Part shown: positions 50,187 to 58,802 of the stretch, piece by piece
Position numbering within the stretch: position 1 is the first letter of the stretch
How the letters are laid out: the number at the start of each line of letters is the position of its first letter
Origin: Opitutaceae bacterium UBA2377
Lineage (GTDB): Bacteria; Verrucomicrobiota; Verrucomicrobiia; Opitutales; Opitutaceae
DNA length: 59,437 bases
Assembly (NCBI GenBank): GCA_002344205.1
Contig: DDSZ01000039.1
Coordinates: 41,704 to 101,140 of the forward strand
Reading direction: 5' to 3'
The notes under the pieces: model-generated
Database searches by the model: none
Seen by the model: only the letters and a program-made list of their open reading frames with translations
What the model was told of the DNA's origin: nothing
Position numbers and translations under genes: made by a program

Positions 50187-51104
50187 TCAGGCCCCGCCGG
50201 CCAAGACGACGCGATCCCGGCCGGCCGTCTTGGCCTCGTAGAGGGCTTTGTCGGCCGCCATCACGATATCCGCCTTGGCCGATACATCCGCCGGATGATT
50301 GGCCACGCCCACGCTCAGGGTGATCGGCAGCTCAAGGCCCTCCCGCACCACAATCGGCCGGCTGCGCACGGACTCGGAAAGCCGCCGCGCCACGGCCGCC
50401 GCCGCCTGCTTGGGCGTGCCCGGCATGGTGACGGCAAACTCCTCGCCGCCGATCCGGGCCACCTGGTCGTTGCCGCGCACCGCGCCGAGCAGCCGCCGGG
50501 CGATCTCGCGCAGGACCTCGTCGCCCGCGGGATGGCCATGCTGGTCGTTGACGCGCTTGAAGTGATCGATGTCCACCAGCACGAGCGAGAACTCGGTCTT
50601 GGCCGAATCGGCCTGGGATTTCTGCACCTGCAGCATGCGCTCAAACTCCCGCCGGTTGAACAGCCCCGTGAGCTGGTCGCGCGTCGCCAGCCGCCGCAGC
50701 TCCTCCAGCGTGTCGCCCAGCTTAAGCGCGTAACGCAGCGAGCGCTCGAGCATGCGGGCGTTGATCTCGCCTTTGACGAGATAATCCAGCGCCCCGGCGT
50801 TCATCGCCTCGATGTCCACCTTTTCGCCGGACTCGGCGGTCAGAAAAATGATCGGCACCCGGCAGCCGCGGCCAACCGCCTCGCGGATGAGCACCAGGCC
50901 GTCGCGCGGGCCGAGCTGGTAGTCCAGCAAACAGGCCACATAGCCGCCGCCCATGAGTTTATCGATGCCTTCCTCGTAGGTGGAGGCCCACTCAAGGTCG
51001 TATTGCTCGCCGCGAAAGCTCTTGAACAACTGCTGCGTGACGCGGAATTGCATCCGGTCGTCGTCAATCAGCAGGATTTTGCGGGTCTGGGACGGTTCAG
51101 GCAT
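50187..51104 (-). CDS. Response regulator with GGDEF diguanylate cyclase domain
   Basis: 305 residues. Receiver domain (about 8-125) with the acidic pocket LIDDD and phosphoacceptor Asp61 in LLDYQLGPRDG. A short linker leads to a GGDEF domain (about 135-305): ATRDQLTGLFNRREFERML, FSLVLVDIDHFKRVNDQHGH, active-site RIGGEEFAV, and an inhibitory-site RGND five residues before it (RxxD). Synthesises c-di-GMP if active. No partner kinase next to it; its start lies 8 bases inside trpA. Confidence 0.92.
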   Translation of the reverse strand: MPEPSQTRKILLIDDDRMQFRVTQQLFKSFRGEQYDLEWASTYEEGIDKLMGGGYVACLLDYQLGPRDGLVLIREAVGRGCRVPIIFLTAESGEKVDIEAMNAGALDYLVKGEINARMLERSLRYALKLGDTLEELRRLATRDQLTGLFNRREFERMLQVQKSQADSAKTEFSLVLVDIDHFKRVNDQHGHPAGDEVLREIARRLLGAVRGNDQVARIGGEEFAVTMPGTPKQAAAAVARRLSESVRSRPIVVREGLELPITLSVGVANHPADVSAKADIVMAADKALYEAKTAGRDRVVLAGGA

Positions 51105-51936
51105 GTCCGTTTGAGCTTAGTCGTTTCACGCCAATGGCAAGGTCGGAGCATACTTCGGCGAGCGATCGGGTGATCTGCTCCGGGGAGCCGAGGTTGCGGC
51201 TGATGCAGTTCACCAAGGCGCTGCCCACCACCACCCCGTCCGCGTGCGCCGCGACCTCGGTCACCTGCGCCCGCGTCGAGATGCCAAACCCCACCGCCAC
51301 CGGCAGGCCGGTGTGCGCGCGGATGCGGGCGACCGCCTCCGGGATGTTGGCCGCCACTTGGGCGCGGACGCCGGTCACCCCCTCGCGGGAAACATAGTAA
51401 ATGAAACCGCTCGCCGCGCCGCAGATGCGGGCGAGCCGGGCCTCGGGCGTCGTGGGCGCCACGATAAACACGGTGTCCAGGCCGTGGGTCCGGCAGGCCG
51501 TCACCAGCTCATCGGCCTCCTCGGGCGGCAGGTCCAGCGTCAGCAACGCATCCAGCCCGGCGGTCTTGGCGGTGCGCACGTAGTTTTCGACCCCGTTGGT
51601 GAAAACCAGGTTGTAGTAGGTGTAGAAAACGATCGGCACGTCGCTGAACTCGCGGATGCGCCGCACCAGTTCAAAGACCCGCACCGCCGTCATGCCGCTG
51701 CCCAGCGCGCGCTGGGCGGCGAGCTGGTTGGTGAGCCCGTCCGCCAGCGGATCGGAAAACGGCACGCCAAGTTCCAAGACGTCCACGCCGTTGGCCAGCA
51801 GGGCCCGGCAGGCGGCGAGCGAGGTGTCGAAATCCGGATCGCCGGCGCAGAGGTAGGCGACAAAAGCCGCACGGTTTTCGGCGCGGGCGCGGGCAAAGGC
51901 TTGGGCGAGGCGGGACATCGGCGGTGAGTCGGGCAT
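51097..51936 (-). CDS. trpA: Tryptophan synthase alpha chain TrpA
   Basis: Cleaves indole-3-glycerol phosphate to indole. 279 residues, TIM barrel: FVAYLCAGDPDFDTSLAACR, catalytic Glu and Asp in VLELGVPFSDPLADG, IVFYTYYNLVFTNGVENYV, VAVGFGISTRAQVTEVAAHA, GVVVGSALVN. Start 51936 (MPDSPPMSRLAQAF); an inner ATG at 51918 is possible. No trpB in the window. Confidence 0.95.
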   Translation of the reverse strand: MPDSPPMSRLAQAFARARAENRAAFVAYLCAGDPDFDTSLAACRALLANGVDVLELGVPFSDPLADGLTNQLAAQRALGSGMTAVRVFELVRRIREFSDVPIVFYTYYNLVFTNGVENYVRTAKTAGLDALLTLDLPPEEADELVTACRTHGLDTVFIVAPTTPEARLARICGAASGFIYYVSREGVTGVRAQVAANIPEAVARIRAHTGLPVAVGFGISTRAQVTEVAAHADGVVVGSALVNCISRNLGSPEQITRSLAEVCSDLAIGVKRLSSNGHA

Positions 51937-51975
51937 GCAACCAGAAAGACTCCCGGGTGCAAACGAAGTTTCGTG

Positions 51976-52812
51976 TCATTCCTGCAGGGTGAATTCCGCC
52001 AAGACCGGCCGGTGATCCGAAAGAAAGCTGCGGACGACCTCGCTCCGCGCCTCCCGGCAGGCCGGCGGCAGGAAGATGAAATCCAGCGCCTGGCTGGGCA
52101 GCGGCGAAGGGAAAGTGTGCCCGCTCTCGGGATGCAGGGTGTAATGGCCGTGCAGCCGGAAGTAGCGCATCAGTTCGGCCGTGGCATCGGGCCGTTTGTG
52201 GGAATTGTTGAGGTCGCCGCACACGATGGGCGGCATGTGCCAGTGGTCGCGGCGGTGCACGTGCTTGCGCGACACGTAGTCCAGGATCTTCTCCACCTGG
52301 TTGAAGCGGTGCAGCCGCGAACGGTAATGCAGGTGCAGGTTCATCACCGGGAGCCGGCGGCCCGCCACGTCGATCTCCGTGTAAAGGAAGCCCTTCTCCC
52401 CCACCGTGCTCTCGCCGAAGACGACGTTCTCCGACTCCAGGATCGGGTGCTTGGAGAGGATGGCGTTGCCGTAGCTGAGGTTGAGCAGGCCGCTGCGCCG
52501 GTTGTTGATGCCAAACACCGAATGCCGGTAGCCCGTGTGCAGCCGCAGGTATTCCAGATGGTCGAAATTGCCCGCCCAGCGCGAATCCTGGTCCACCTCC
52601 TGCAGGGCCACGATGTCCGGGTCGGTGCGCTGGATCAGGCGGGCGATCTTGCTCAGGTTTGCACGGAGTTTCCGCGCGAGCGTGAAGCCCTGGATGGGAG
52701 TCAGCCCGCGACCGTGGGCGATGTTGAAGGTGAGGATCTTCAGCCTGGGCATCCGGCCGCCCAGCGTGAAATCACCGCCGGCCGAGGCAACGGCAAAGCA
52801 GACGCGGACCAT
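51976..52812 (-). CDS. Endonuclease/exonuclease/phosphatase (EEP) family protein
   Basis: 278 residues. EEP motifs in order: ILTFNIAHGRG, VALQEVDQDSRW, SYGNAILSKHPI, VMNLHLHYRS, VCGDLNNSHKRPD, SQALDFIFLPPA, and SDHRPVLAEF. Metal-dependent phosphodiesterase or phosphatase; substrate unknown. The start at 52812 (MVRVCFAVASAGG) has AAGGGA nine bases upstream; the domain proper starts at the ATG at 52752 (MPRLKILTFN), the alternative. Confidence 0.85.
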   Translation of the reverse strand: MVRVCFAVASAGGDFTLGGRMPRLKILTFNIAHGRGLTPIQGFTLARKLRANLSKIARLIQRTDPDIVALQEVDQDSRWAGNFDHLEYLRLHTGYRHSVFGINNRRSGLLNLSYGNAILSKHPILESENVVFGESTVGEKGFLYTEIDVAGRRLPVMNLHLHYRSRLHRFNQVEKILDYVSRKHVHRRDHWHMPPIVCGDLNNSHKRPDATAELMRYFRLHGHYTLHPESGHTFPSPLPSQALDFIFLPPACREARSEVVRSFLSDHRPVLAEFTLQE

Positions 52813-52872
52813 AGACCGACATCCCTTGGTTTTTGGAGCAGAGCGAAGATTGCCCACGAATGAGCCGGCCGC

Positions 52873-52907
52873 AGGCGCGGTAGGGGCCGATCTCCGAGCG
52901 GCCCGCG
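52873..52907 (+). repeat. Interspersed intergenic repeat, copy 6 (diverged)
   Basis: AGGCGCGGTAGGGGCCGATC, then TCCGAGCGGCC: a degraded short form missing part of the core but keeping the palindrome end. It lies between the EEP gene and the response regulator gene. Confidence 0.55.
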
Positions 52908-52942
52908 GCATGCCCGCAGCCACGACCCTTTCCAATCCCGCT

Positions 52943-53650
52943 CTAGCCCGCGCGGTCGTGGCGGTAGCCCACGCCGTGCACGGTCACGATCGCGCGCGGG
53001 TTCGCGGCGTCGGCCTCCACTTTTTTCCGCAGTTGCGCCACGTGCTGGTCGAGCGTGCGGGTGGTGCCGAAATAGTCCACGCCCCACGCGGCGTTGAGCA
53101 GGGCGTCGCGGGAAAGCACCTCGCCCGGGTGGGCGGCAAAGATCTCCGCGAGCTTCAGTTCGCGGGCCGTGAGCGTGACGACCCGGCCGGCGACCTTCGC
53201 CGTGAACTGCCGGCGGTCAATCTCCGCCGCCCCCAGCCGGAAGGTCGCCGGCAGCGCCTCTGCCGCCGGGGCCGCCGCCGTGGAACGCGCACGCCGGAGC
53301 ACCGCCTCCACCCGGGCCAGCAGCTCATGCACGCCGAACGGTTTCACCACATAGTCGTCCGCGCCGAGCTTGAGGCCGACAACCTTGTCGATCTCCTCGC
53401 CCTTGGCCGTGAGCAGGATGACCGGGGTGCGGCTGCCCTGCGCCCGCAACTCGCGGCAGACCTCGTAACCGCTCCGGTGCGGCATCATGACGTCCAGAAT
53501 CACCAGGTCGCACTTTTCCTGCGCAAACAGCCGCAAGGCCTGCGCCCCGTCGGCGGCCGGCGTGACGGCGTAGCCCTCGCTCTCCAGCGTGGCGATGAGG
53601 CCCAGGCGGATGTTGGGGTCGTCCTCGGCGATCAGGATGCGGGCTTTCAT
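52943..53650 (-). CDS. OmpR/PhoB-type response regulator
   Basis: 235 residues. Receiver (about 3-115) with EDD at 9-11, phosphoacceptor Asp53 in LVILDVMMPHRSGYE, and Lys in VVKPFG. C-terminal winged-helix DNA-binding domain (about 140-232): LTARELKLAEIFAAHPGEVL, YFGTTRTLDQHVAQLRKKVE, VHGVGYRHD. The start overlaps the kinase stop by 4 bases, so they form a two-component pair, downstream of a VWA protein. Confidence 0.92.
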   Translation of the reverse strand: MKARILIAEDDPNIRLGLIATLESEGYAVTPAADGAQALRLFAQEKCDLVILDVMMPHRSGYEVCRELRAQGSRTPVILLTAKGEEIDKVVGLKLGADDYVVKPFGVHELLARVEAVLRRARSTAAAPAAEALPATFRLGAAEIDRRQFTAKVAGRVVTLTARELKLAEIFAAHPGEVLSRDALLNAAWGVDYFGTTRTLDQHVAQLRKKVEADAANPRAIVTVHGVGYRHDRAG

Positions 53651-55485
53651 GGCAGGGTAAACGTGAAGACCGCGCCGCCGCCCTCGCGGGCGTTGCACCG
53701 CAGGTCGCCGCCGAGGCCGCGGGCCAGTTGCCGCGCGATGCTGAGGCCGAGCCCCGCGCCCGGCTTCTCGGCCGTGAGCGAATCATCCACCCGGTGGAAT
53801 TTCTCAAAAATCCGTTCGCGCTGGGCCGCCGGCACGCCCGGCCCGCGGTCCGCCACCTCCACGGTGGCACCGCCGCCGGCCGCCGGCGTGAGGCTGACGG
53901 CCATCTCGCCGCCGGCCGCGGCATACTTCACGGCGTTGTCCATCAGGTTGAGCACGATCTGCTGGCAGGCATCACGGTCGGTGCTGAGCCGCAGCGGCCC
54001 GGCGGGCAGGTTTCGCACCAGCCGCAGCCCGGCCTCCGCCAACAACGGGGTCTGCGTGTCCAGCAGGCCATCCAACAGCGCGCGCAGATCAACCTCTTCG
54101 CGGGCAAATTTCTTCCGGCCTTGCTCGAGCCGGCTGAAATCGAGCGCGTTCCCCACCAGCCGCGCCAGCCGGTCGGTCTCCCGCGCGATGGTGCGCAGGT
54201 AGCCCGCGCGTTTTTCCGCCCCGGCCACCCGGCCCTGCTCGAGCAACTCTGCGTAGAGCCGGATGGTCGTGAGCGGGGTTTTGAACTCGTGCGACACGTT
54301 GGCGACGAAGGAGGTTTTCTGCGCCGCCTCCAGTTCGCTGCGGCGGGCCTGCGCAATCAAAAGCGCGCCGCCCGCGAGAATCGCCACCATAAAGGTGCCG
54401 ACCAGCAGGAGGCCCACCACGAAAAATCCCGCCCCCGCCCCGCTGCGCCCCACCGGCGCATCGAGGAAGGCCACGACTTCCCAGCCCGGCAGCACCGGAC
54501 CGGTGAGGGGCACCCGCACCGCCGCCGCGTCCGGTGCGTCCGGCACCCAACCCGTCTGGTGCATGATGCGGCCCTGCTCATCGCGCAGCGCGTAGCCTTC
54601 GCCGCCGCCGGTTTCCGCCGGCAGCACGCCGCCCAAGCGGGCAATGAGCGCCGTGATATCCAGCTCCAAGCCGCGCACCTCGCCGGTCGTCGTATTCGCC
54701 AGCCAGCCGAGCAAGCCGCGCCGGCCTTCGGCATTCACAGCCGTCCAGCCTCTCCGGTCGGGCCCGGCCACGGATTCACCGCGCCCGGCTTCGAGGGACA
54801 GGGCCGCCGCGGGCGCAGCCGCGATTTTGCGCCCGTCCCTCGCCAGATACTCGCGCGACTGCGCCAGCGAGCGGGCGTCCTGCCGCGCTGACTGCATCTT
54901 CGCAACGTTCGACGAGGCGGCAGCCCGGGTCGCCTGTTCCTCGCGGGCCGGACCGGTGTCGGCCGCCGTGGGCGCGGCGGGTTCCGGCTGCGCGCTGTCC
55001 GTTTTCCACGGCAGCGTATCGTTGAACAAAGCCGCCAAGCGCCGGCGAACGGCCTGGCCGGCTTCACCGCCGGGCACCACCTGCAGAATCCGGCCATCAA
55101 TCGTGCCGCGAAAGGCCGATCGCACCAGCGGGTTGCCGGGCTGCCATGCCGCCAGCGCCTCGTTGAGCCCGGCCGCCGGCATGGTCGCGAGGGTGTCGAG
55201 CAGCCCGACCTGCACGTCGCCCACCAGGAGTTCCGCACTTTCAACGATCAGGCCGGCCCGGGCCGTGACCGCCGCGAGGCGCGCCGCCCCGGCGTAAGCC
55301 TCGCGTTCCGCCAGCCGGACCTGCTCACGCCGCAGCAGATGGATCGCCCCGAACCCGGCCAACACGGTGGGCACGAGCAGGAGGAGACCATAAGCCAGCA
55401 GACGGCGCGAGGAGGACACGGCGGCGATGTTACGGGGCTTTGACCGGTTGGAAAGACGCGAAACCGCGGGTTCAGCGCCGGTCAT
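53647..55485 (-). CDS. Sensor histidine kinase
   Basis: 612 residues from the ATG at 55485, whose first codons lie within the last 14 bases of the VWA gene; a GTG at 55419 is the alternative. Two membrane segments (about 30-51 and 345-370) enclose a ~290-residue periplasmic sensor. HisKA: FVANVSHEFKTPLTTIRLYA with the His; ATPase boxes QIVLNLMDNAVKYA (N), EVADRGPGVPAAQRERIF (G1) and GAGLGLSIARQLARGLGG (G2). No HAMP, PAS or known sensor domain recognised. Confidence 0.88.
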   Translation of the reverse strand: MTGAEPAVSRLSNRSKPRNIAAVSSSRRLLAYGLLLLVPTVLAGFGAIHLLRREQVRLAEREAYAGAARLAAVTARAGLIVESAELLVGDVQVGLLDTLATMPAAGLNEALAAWQPGNPLVRSAFRGTIDGRILQVVPGGEAGQAVRRRLAALFNDTLPWKTDSAQPEPAAPTAADTGPAREEQATRAAASSNVAKMQSARQDARSLAQSREYLARDGRKIAAAPAAALSLEAGRGESVAGPDRRGWTAVNAEGRRGLLGWLANTTTGEVRGLELDITALIARLGGVLPAETGGGEGYALRDEQGRIMHQTGWVPDAPDAAAVRVPLTGPVLPGWEVVAFLDAPVGRSGAGAGFFVVGLLLVGTFMVAILAGGALLIAQARRSELEAAQKTSFVANVSHEFKTPLTTIRLYAELLEQGRVAGAEKRAGYLRTIARETDRLARLVGNALDFSRLEQGRKKFAREEVDLRALLDGLLDTQTPLLAEAGLRLVRNLPAGPLRLSTDRDACQQIVLNLMDNAVKYAAAGGEMAVSLTPAAGGGATVEVADRGPGVPAAQRERIFEKFHRVDDSLTAEKPGAGLGLSIARQLARGLGGDLRCNAREGGGAVFTFTLP

Positions 55486-56836
55486 CACCAACCGTCTGCT
55501 GGTTCCGCACCTGGGAGCTCTCGGTGCGGTAGCTTTTGCGCTGCGCGTTGTCCAAGCCGTCGCGCGCCACCCGTTCGGCTTCCGCCGCCGCCGGGGCCGC
55601 GACCGCGGCGAGCGACGCATTCCGGTAGGTCTCGGCCATGGCGGAAACCTCCGCCGACCGGGCCTTGAGCACACGCCCCGCCTCGTCCCGCTTGCCGGCA
55701 TCGACCAGCGCGATGGCCTCGTCCTTTGCCACCGCGAGCAAGTTGGCCGCATAGTCGGTCTGCACCTTGTGATCGGCGGAAGCCACCACCGCGGTGCGGT
55801 CCGTGCTGAACGTGACCTTACGGTTCGCCGTCAGCTCCGCGGGACGCTGACTGGCGACATCATCATAGCGCACCTGGGCACGGGCGATCTCGCGCACGCT
55901 GCCGGACTTCGCCGGAGCCACCTCCACCTCGACCAAGGCAAAACGCTCCTGGCCGCCATACAACTGGTTCATGGTCAGCTCGGCGCGCTGGCCCGAAATG
56001 GAGCCGTCGCGGCCGACGAAGCGCACCGGCCGCACCCCCGCGGGAAAATCGATTTCCACGACGACCCGGCGCGCCACGACGTTGAGCACATCGCCCAGCT
56101 CGTTCGCAAAGATCCGCGGCAGATCCGCGCCGTGCTCGACGAAGTAGGTGTTGCCGTCGCTGCGTTGCGCGAGCCGGGTCATCAAATCCTCGTTGAAGCC
56201 GAGGCCGAGCCCGATGGTCGTCACCGAGACGCCTTCTTTCATCAAAGCGGCGCCGAGGCGGCCAAGTTCCTCCGGGGAACGCGGGCCGACATTGGCCTGC
56301 CCATCCGAGAGCAGGATGACGCGGTGCACGTAGCCCGCTTCCTCGATGTGACGACGCACTTCTTCTGCGCCGCGAGTGACGCCGCCGTGCAGGGCCGTCA
56401 TGCCCCGCGGCGTCAGGCCGCGGATGGCTGCTTCCAGTCCTCGCACCTGACCGACCCGCTGCGCCGGAATCAGCACCTCGACGTCGCTGTCGTAGGCTAC
56501 GAGGGAAATGATGTCGTTGCGATCCAGCCGCCGGACGAGCTCGAGCGCGGCTTCCCGGGCCTGTTCGATGCGGTCGCCCTGCATGGAACCGGAGCGGTCG
56601 ATCACCAGCGCAAGGTTCACCGGCGGCCGGGCCTTCGTCCGCGGCGGCGGCACACAATCCAGCCGGACCTTGATGATGGCCCGCTCGACGACATCCGCCG
56701 GCAGCACCTGACGATCGACATCAATCGTGAGACGGACCGGGGCGGCAGGAGCGGGTTTGGCCAACAGCGACGCCGCGCCGAAAAGCGCAGCCGCGAACAA
56801 CAGGACGAGGAGGGAGGTTTTTTTCATGGGATTCAT
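55472..56836 (-). CDS. Secreted von Willebrand factor A (VWA) protein
   Basis: 454 residues. N-terminal signal (TSLLVLLFAAALFGAASLLA), a beta region, then a VWA domain (about 70-240) with an intact metal-ion adhesion site: DRSGSMQGDR (DxSxS), TPRGMTALHGG and LSDGQANVG. The C-terminal ~190 residues hold beta strands and a helical Ala-rich end. Start 56836 (MNPMKKTS) or 56827. It overlaps the kinase gene, so it may be co-transcribed with and modulate the two-component system. Confidence 0.85.
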   Translation of the reverse strand: MNPMKKTSLLVLLFAAALFGAASLLAKPAPAAPVRLTIDVDRQVLPADVVERAIIKVRLDCVPPPRTKARPPVNLALVIDRSGSMQGDRIEQAREAALELVRRLDRNDIISLVAYDSDVEVLIPAQRVGQVRGLEAAIRGLTPRGMTALHGGVTRGAEEVRRHIEEAGYVHRVILLSDGQANVGPRSPEELGRLGAALMKEGVSVTTIGLGLGFNEDLMTRLAQRSDGNTYFVEHGADLPRIFANELGDVLNVVARRVVVEIDFPAGVRPVRFVGRDGSISGQRAELTMNQLYGGQERFALVEVEVAPAKSGSVREIARAQVRYDDVASQRPAELTANRKVTFSTDRTAVVASADHKVQTDYAANLLAVAKDEAIALVDAGKRDEAGRVLKARSAEVSAMAETYRNASLAAVAAPAAAEAERVARDGLDNAQRKSYRTESSQVRNQQTVGDDRR

Positions 56837-56990
56837 GGATTACGCCCCCAGTGAACCACAAACCGCCCGCCGGGTTGTCACCGCCACGTCAGGATATTGT
56901 CAGGGAATTGTCATGGCGGCGGCCGGTCTCCCGGGCTGAACTAGGAGTTGACAGCCGCTAACTCGCCCGCGACTTTTTGCGGCTCTTTGC

Positions 56991-57068
56991 GGCGGCCATA
57001 GCTCAGTTGGTTAGAGCACCTGATTGTGATTCAGGGGGTCGCGGGTTCGAGTCCCGTTGGCCGCCCCA
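56991..57068 (+). tRNA. tRNA-His (anticodon GTG)
   Basis: A full cloverleaf: acceptor GCGGCCA/TGGCCGC, D-arm GCTCAGTTGGTTAGAGC, anticodon arm CCTGATTGTGATTCAGG with GTG, and T-arm with GGTTCGAGTCC. The extra G(-1) that marks tRNA-His is encoded at 56991, pairing with discriminator C73; the CCA end is also encoded (57066-57068). Confidence 0.97.
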
Positions 57069-57136
57069 TTTTTATCCAGTGCCGGTCGAGTCTTCGGCTC
57101 GACAGCGCAAGCCACGGACACCCATGGTGAAGCGAC

Positions 57137-57928
57137 ATGTTCGAGCTTAAGAAAGCGCTGACTTACCTGCTGATGCCGCTGCAGCTCAGCCTGCTGCTGA
57201 TGCTGGTCGGGCTCGCGCTGGTTTGGCTCGGCCGCAAGGCCTGGCTCGGCCGGGTGCTGCTCACCGCCGGCGTGCTCCTGCTGCTGATTTTAAGCCACAA
57301 GCAAGTCGGCCTCGCCCTGCTGCGCCCCTTGGAGGCGCGCTACGCCGCCATCCCGGAACTGCAACCCGGCGCGCCGTTGCCGGCCGAATTGGCCGCCTGC
57401 CGCACGATCGTGATTCTCGGCGGCGGCCACGCGAGCACCCCGGGCCTGCCGGCCACGAACCGGTTGAGCACCTCCGCCGCTTCCCGCCTGATGGAAGGCG
57501 TGCGGCTGGCTCACGCCCTGCCTGACGCGCAACTGATCCTGACCGGACCGGGCCTGACTCCCGCGAATGAGGAAACCCATGGTGCCGTCCTGGCCCAGGC
57601 CGCCCAAGCCCTCGGCGTGAGCCCCGCGCGGCTGTGGCTGCTCACCTCGCCCCGCGACACCGAGGAGGAGATCAACGCCCTGCGCGAGCAACTCGGTGAT
57701 GCCCCCGTGGCGCTGGTCACCTCCGCCTGGCACATGCCTCGGACCATGGCCTACGCGCGAAAAGCCGGTCTCAACGCCCTGCCCTGCCCGGCGGATTTCA
57801 CCGCCCGGGCCAATGCCGATTTTCGCTGGAGCGACTGGAACTGCGACCTGACCGGTCTCGAACGCAGCACCAAGGGCATCTACGAACGCCTCGGCCTGCT
57901 CTGGGCCCGCCTGCGGGGGAAAGCCTGA
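57137..57928 (+). CDS. ElyC/SanA/YdcF-family (DUF218) membrane protein
   Basis: 263 residues. Two N-terminal membrane segments (about 12-30, 37-53) then the DUF218 domain: RTIVILGGGHASTPGLPATN, DAQLILTGPGLTPANEETHG, LVTSAWHMPRTMAYARKAGL. Family members (ElyC) are linked to cell-envelope glycan metabolism; the reaction is unknown. Confidence 0.85.
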   Translation: MFELKKALTYLLMPLQLSLLLMLVGLALVWLGRKAWLGRVLLTAGVLLLLILSHKQVGLALLRPLEARYAAIPELQPGAPLPAELAACRTIVILGGGHASTPGLPATNRLSTSAASRLMEGVRLAHALPDAQLILTGPGLTPANEETHGAVLAQAAQALGVSPARLWLLTSPRDTEEEINALREQLGDAPVALVTSAWHMPRTMAYARKAGLNALPCPADFTARANADFRWSDWNCDLTGLERSTKGIYERLGLLWARLRGKA

Positions 57929-58004
57929 GCCAGAACGATTGATTTGGCCCGCGACGCGAAGGCCATGTTTCACGCCGCCTTCGCCGGGATTTGAAGCCCC
58001 GGGA

Positions 58005-58685
58005 TCAGGCTTGGGCGTCGCCGTTTTTTACGGAGTCGTCGTGCCGCACGTCCTTGCCCTTCGCGAGGTAGATCATCTCCTCGGCGATGTTGGTGGCGTG
58101 GTCGGCGATGCGCTCGATGGACTTGGAGATGAACATGAGCTCGATCGCGCGACTGATGGTGCCGGGCTGCTCGATCATGAAACTCGTCAGCTCGCGGTAG
58201 AGCTGCTTGTTGATGGCATCCACGTCCTTGTCGCGGCGGATGACGGCGACCGCCTTATCGGTGTCACCCTTGAGAAAGCAATCAAGCGCGTCCCGCAGCA
58301 TCTCCACGGCCATGTTGGCCATGCGCGGCAGGTCCACGTAGGGCTTGAGCGGGGGCTCGGCGGACAGGCGGACGGCCCGCTTGGCAATGCCCGTGGCCTC
58401 GTCGCCCACACGCTCGAGGTCGTGCGAGGCCTTCATGCCGACGATCACCAGCCGCAGTTCCGTGGCAATGGGCGCGCGGAGGTTCATGTAGCGGATAGCC
58501 TCGTCGTCGATCTTGATCTCGAGGTTGTCGAGTTCGTCGTCCGCGGCGATGACCCGGTCGGCCAGTCCGACGTCGGCCTCGACCAAGGCTTTCATGGCAT
58601 CGCGCACCTGGCGGATGGCGGTCTCGCCCATCAGGAGGAGATCGGAACGGAAGGTTTCAAGTTCGGCGTCGAAGAAACGTTTCAT
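58005..58685 (-). CDS. phoU: Phosphate transport regulator PhoU
   Basis: 226 residues, two PhoU helical repeats with EAIRYMNLRAPIATELRLVI (first) and ELTSFMIEQPGTISRAIELM with ERIADHATNIAEEMIYL (second). Mediates signalling between the Pst transporter and PhoR/PhoB. Start at 58685 (MKRFFDAELETFRSDLLL); an in-frame extension to 58715 is not conserved. Downstream of pstB in the usual order. Confidence 0.93.
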   Translation of the reverse strand: MKRFFDAELETFRSDLLLMGETAIRQVRDAMKALVEADVGLADRVIAADDELDNLEIKIDDEAIRYMNLRAPIATELRLVIVGMKASHDLERVGDEATGIAKRAVRLSAEPPLKPYVDLPRMANMAVEMLRDALDCFLKGDTDKAVAVIRRDKDVDAINKQLYRELTSFMIEQPGTISRAIELMFISKSIERIADHATNIAEEMIYLAKGKDVRHDDSVKNGDAQA

Positions 58686-58713
58686 GGGAAAAAATAACAA
58701 ACGCCAAAGGTCC

Positions 58714-58789
58714 AAACGCCAAACGGGCGGAAATGACCTGGCTCAGGGTTGGTGGATATTTGGAGTTTGGGTTTTGGAGTTTGGCGTTT
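58714..58789. repeat. Inverted repeat between pstB and phoU
   Basis: AAACGCCAAAC (58714-58724) pairs perfectly with GTTTGGCGTTT (58779-58789), with related ACGCCAAA and TTTGGAGTTTGG stretches around it. It looks like a dispersed repeat of a CCAAACGCCAAAC type; it could fold in the pstB-phoU message. Confidence 0.6.
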
Positions 58790-58802
58790 CGGGGCGATGA
58801 GG

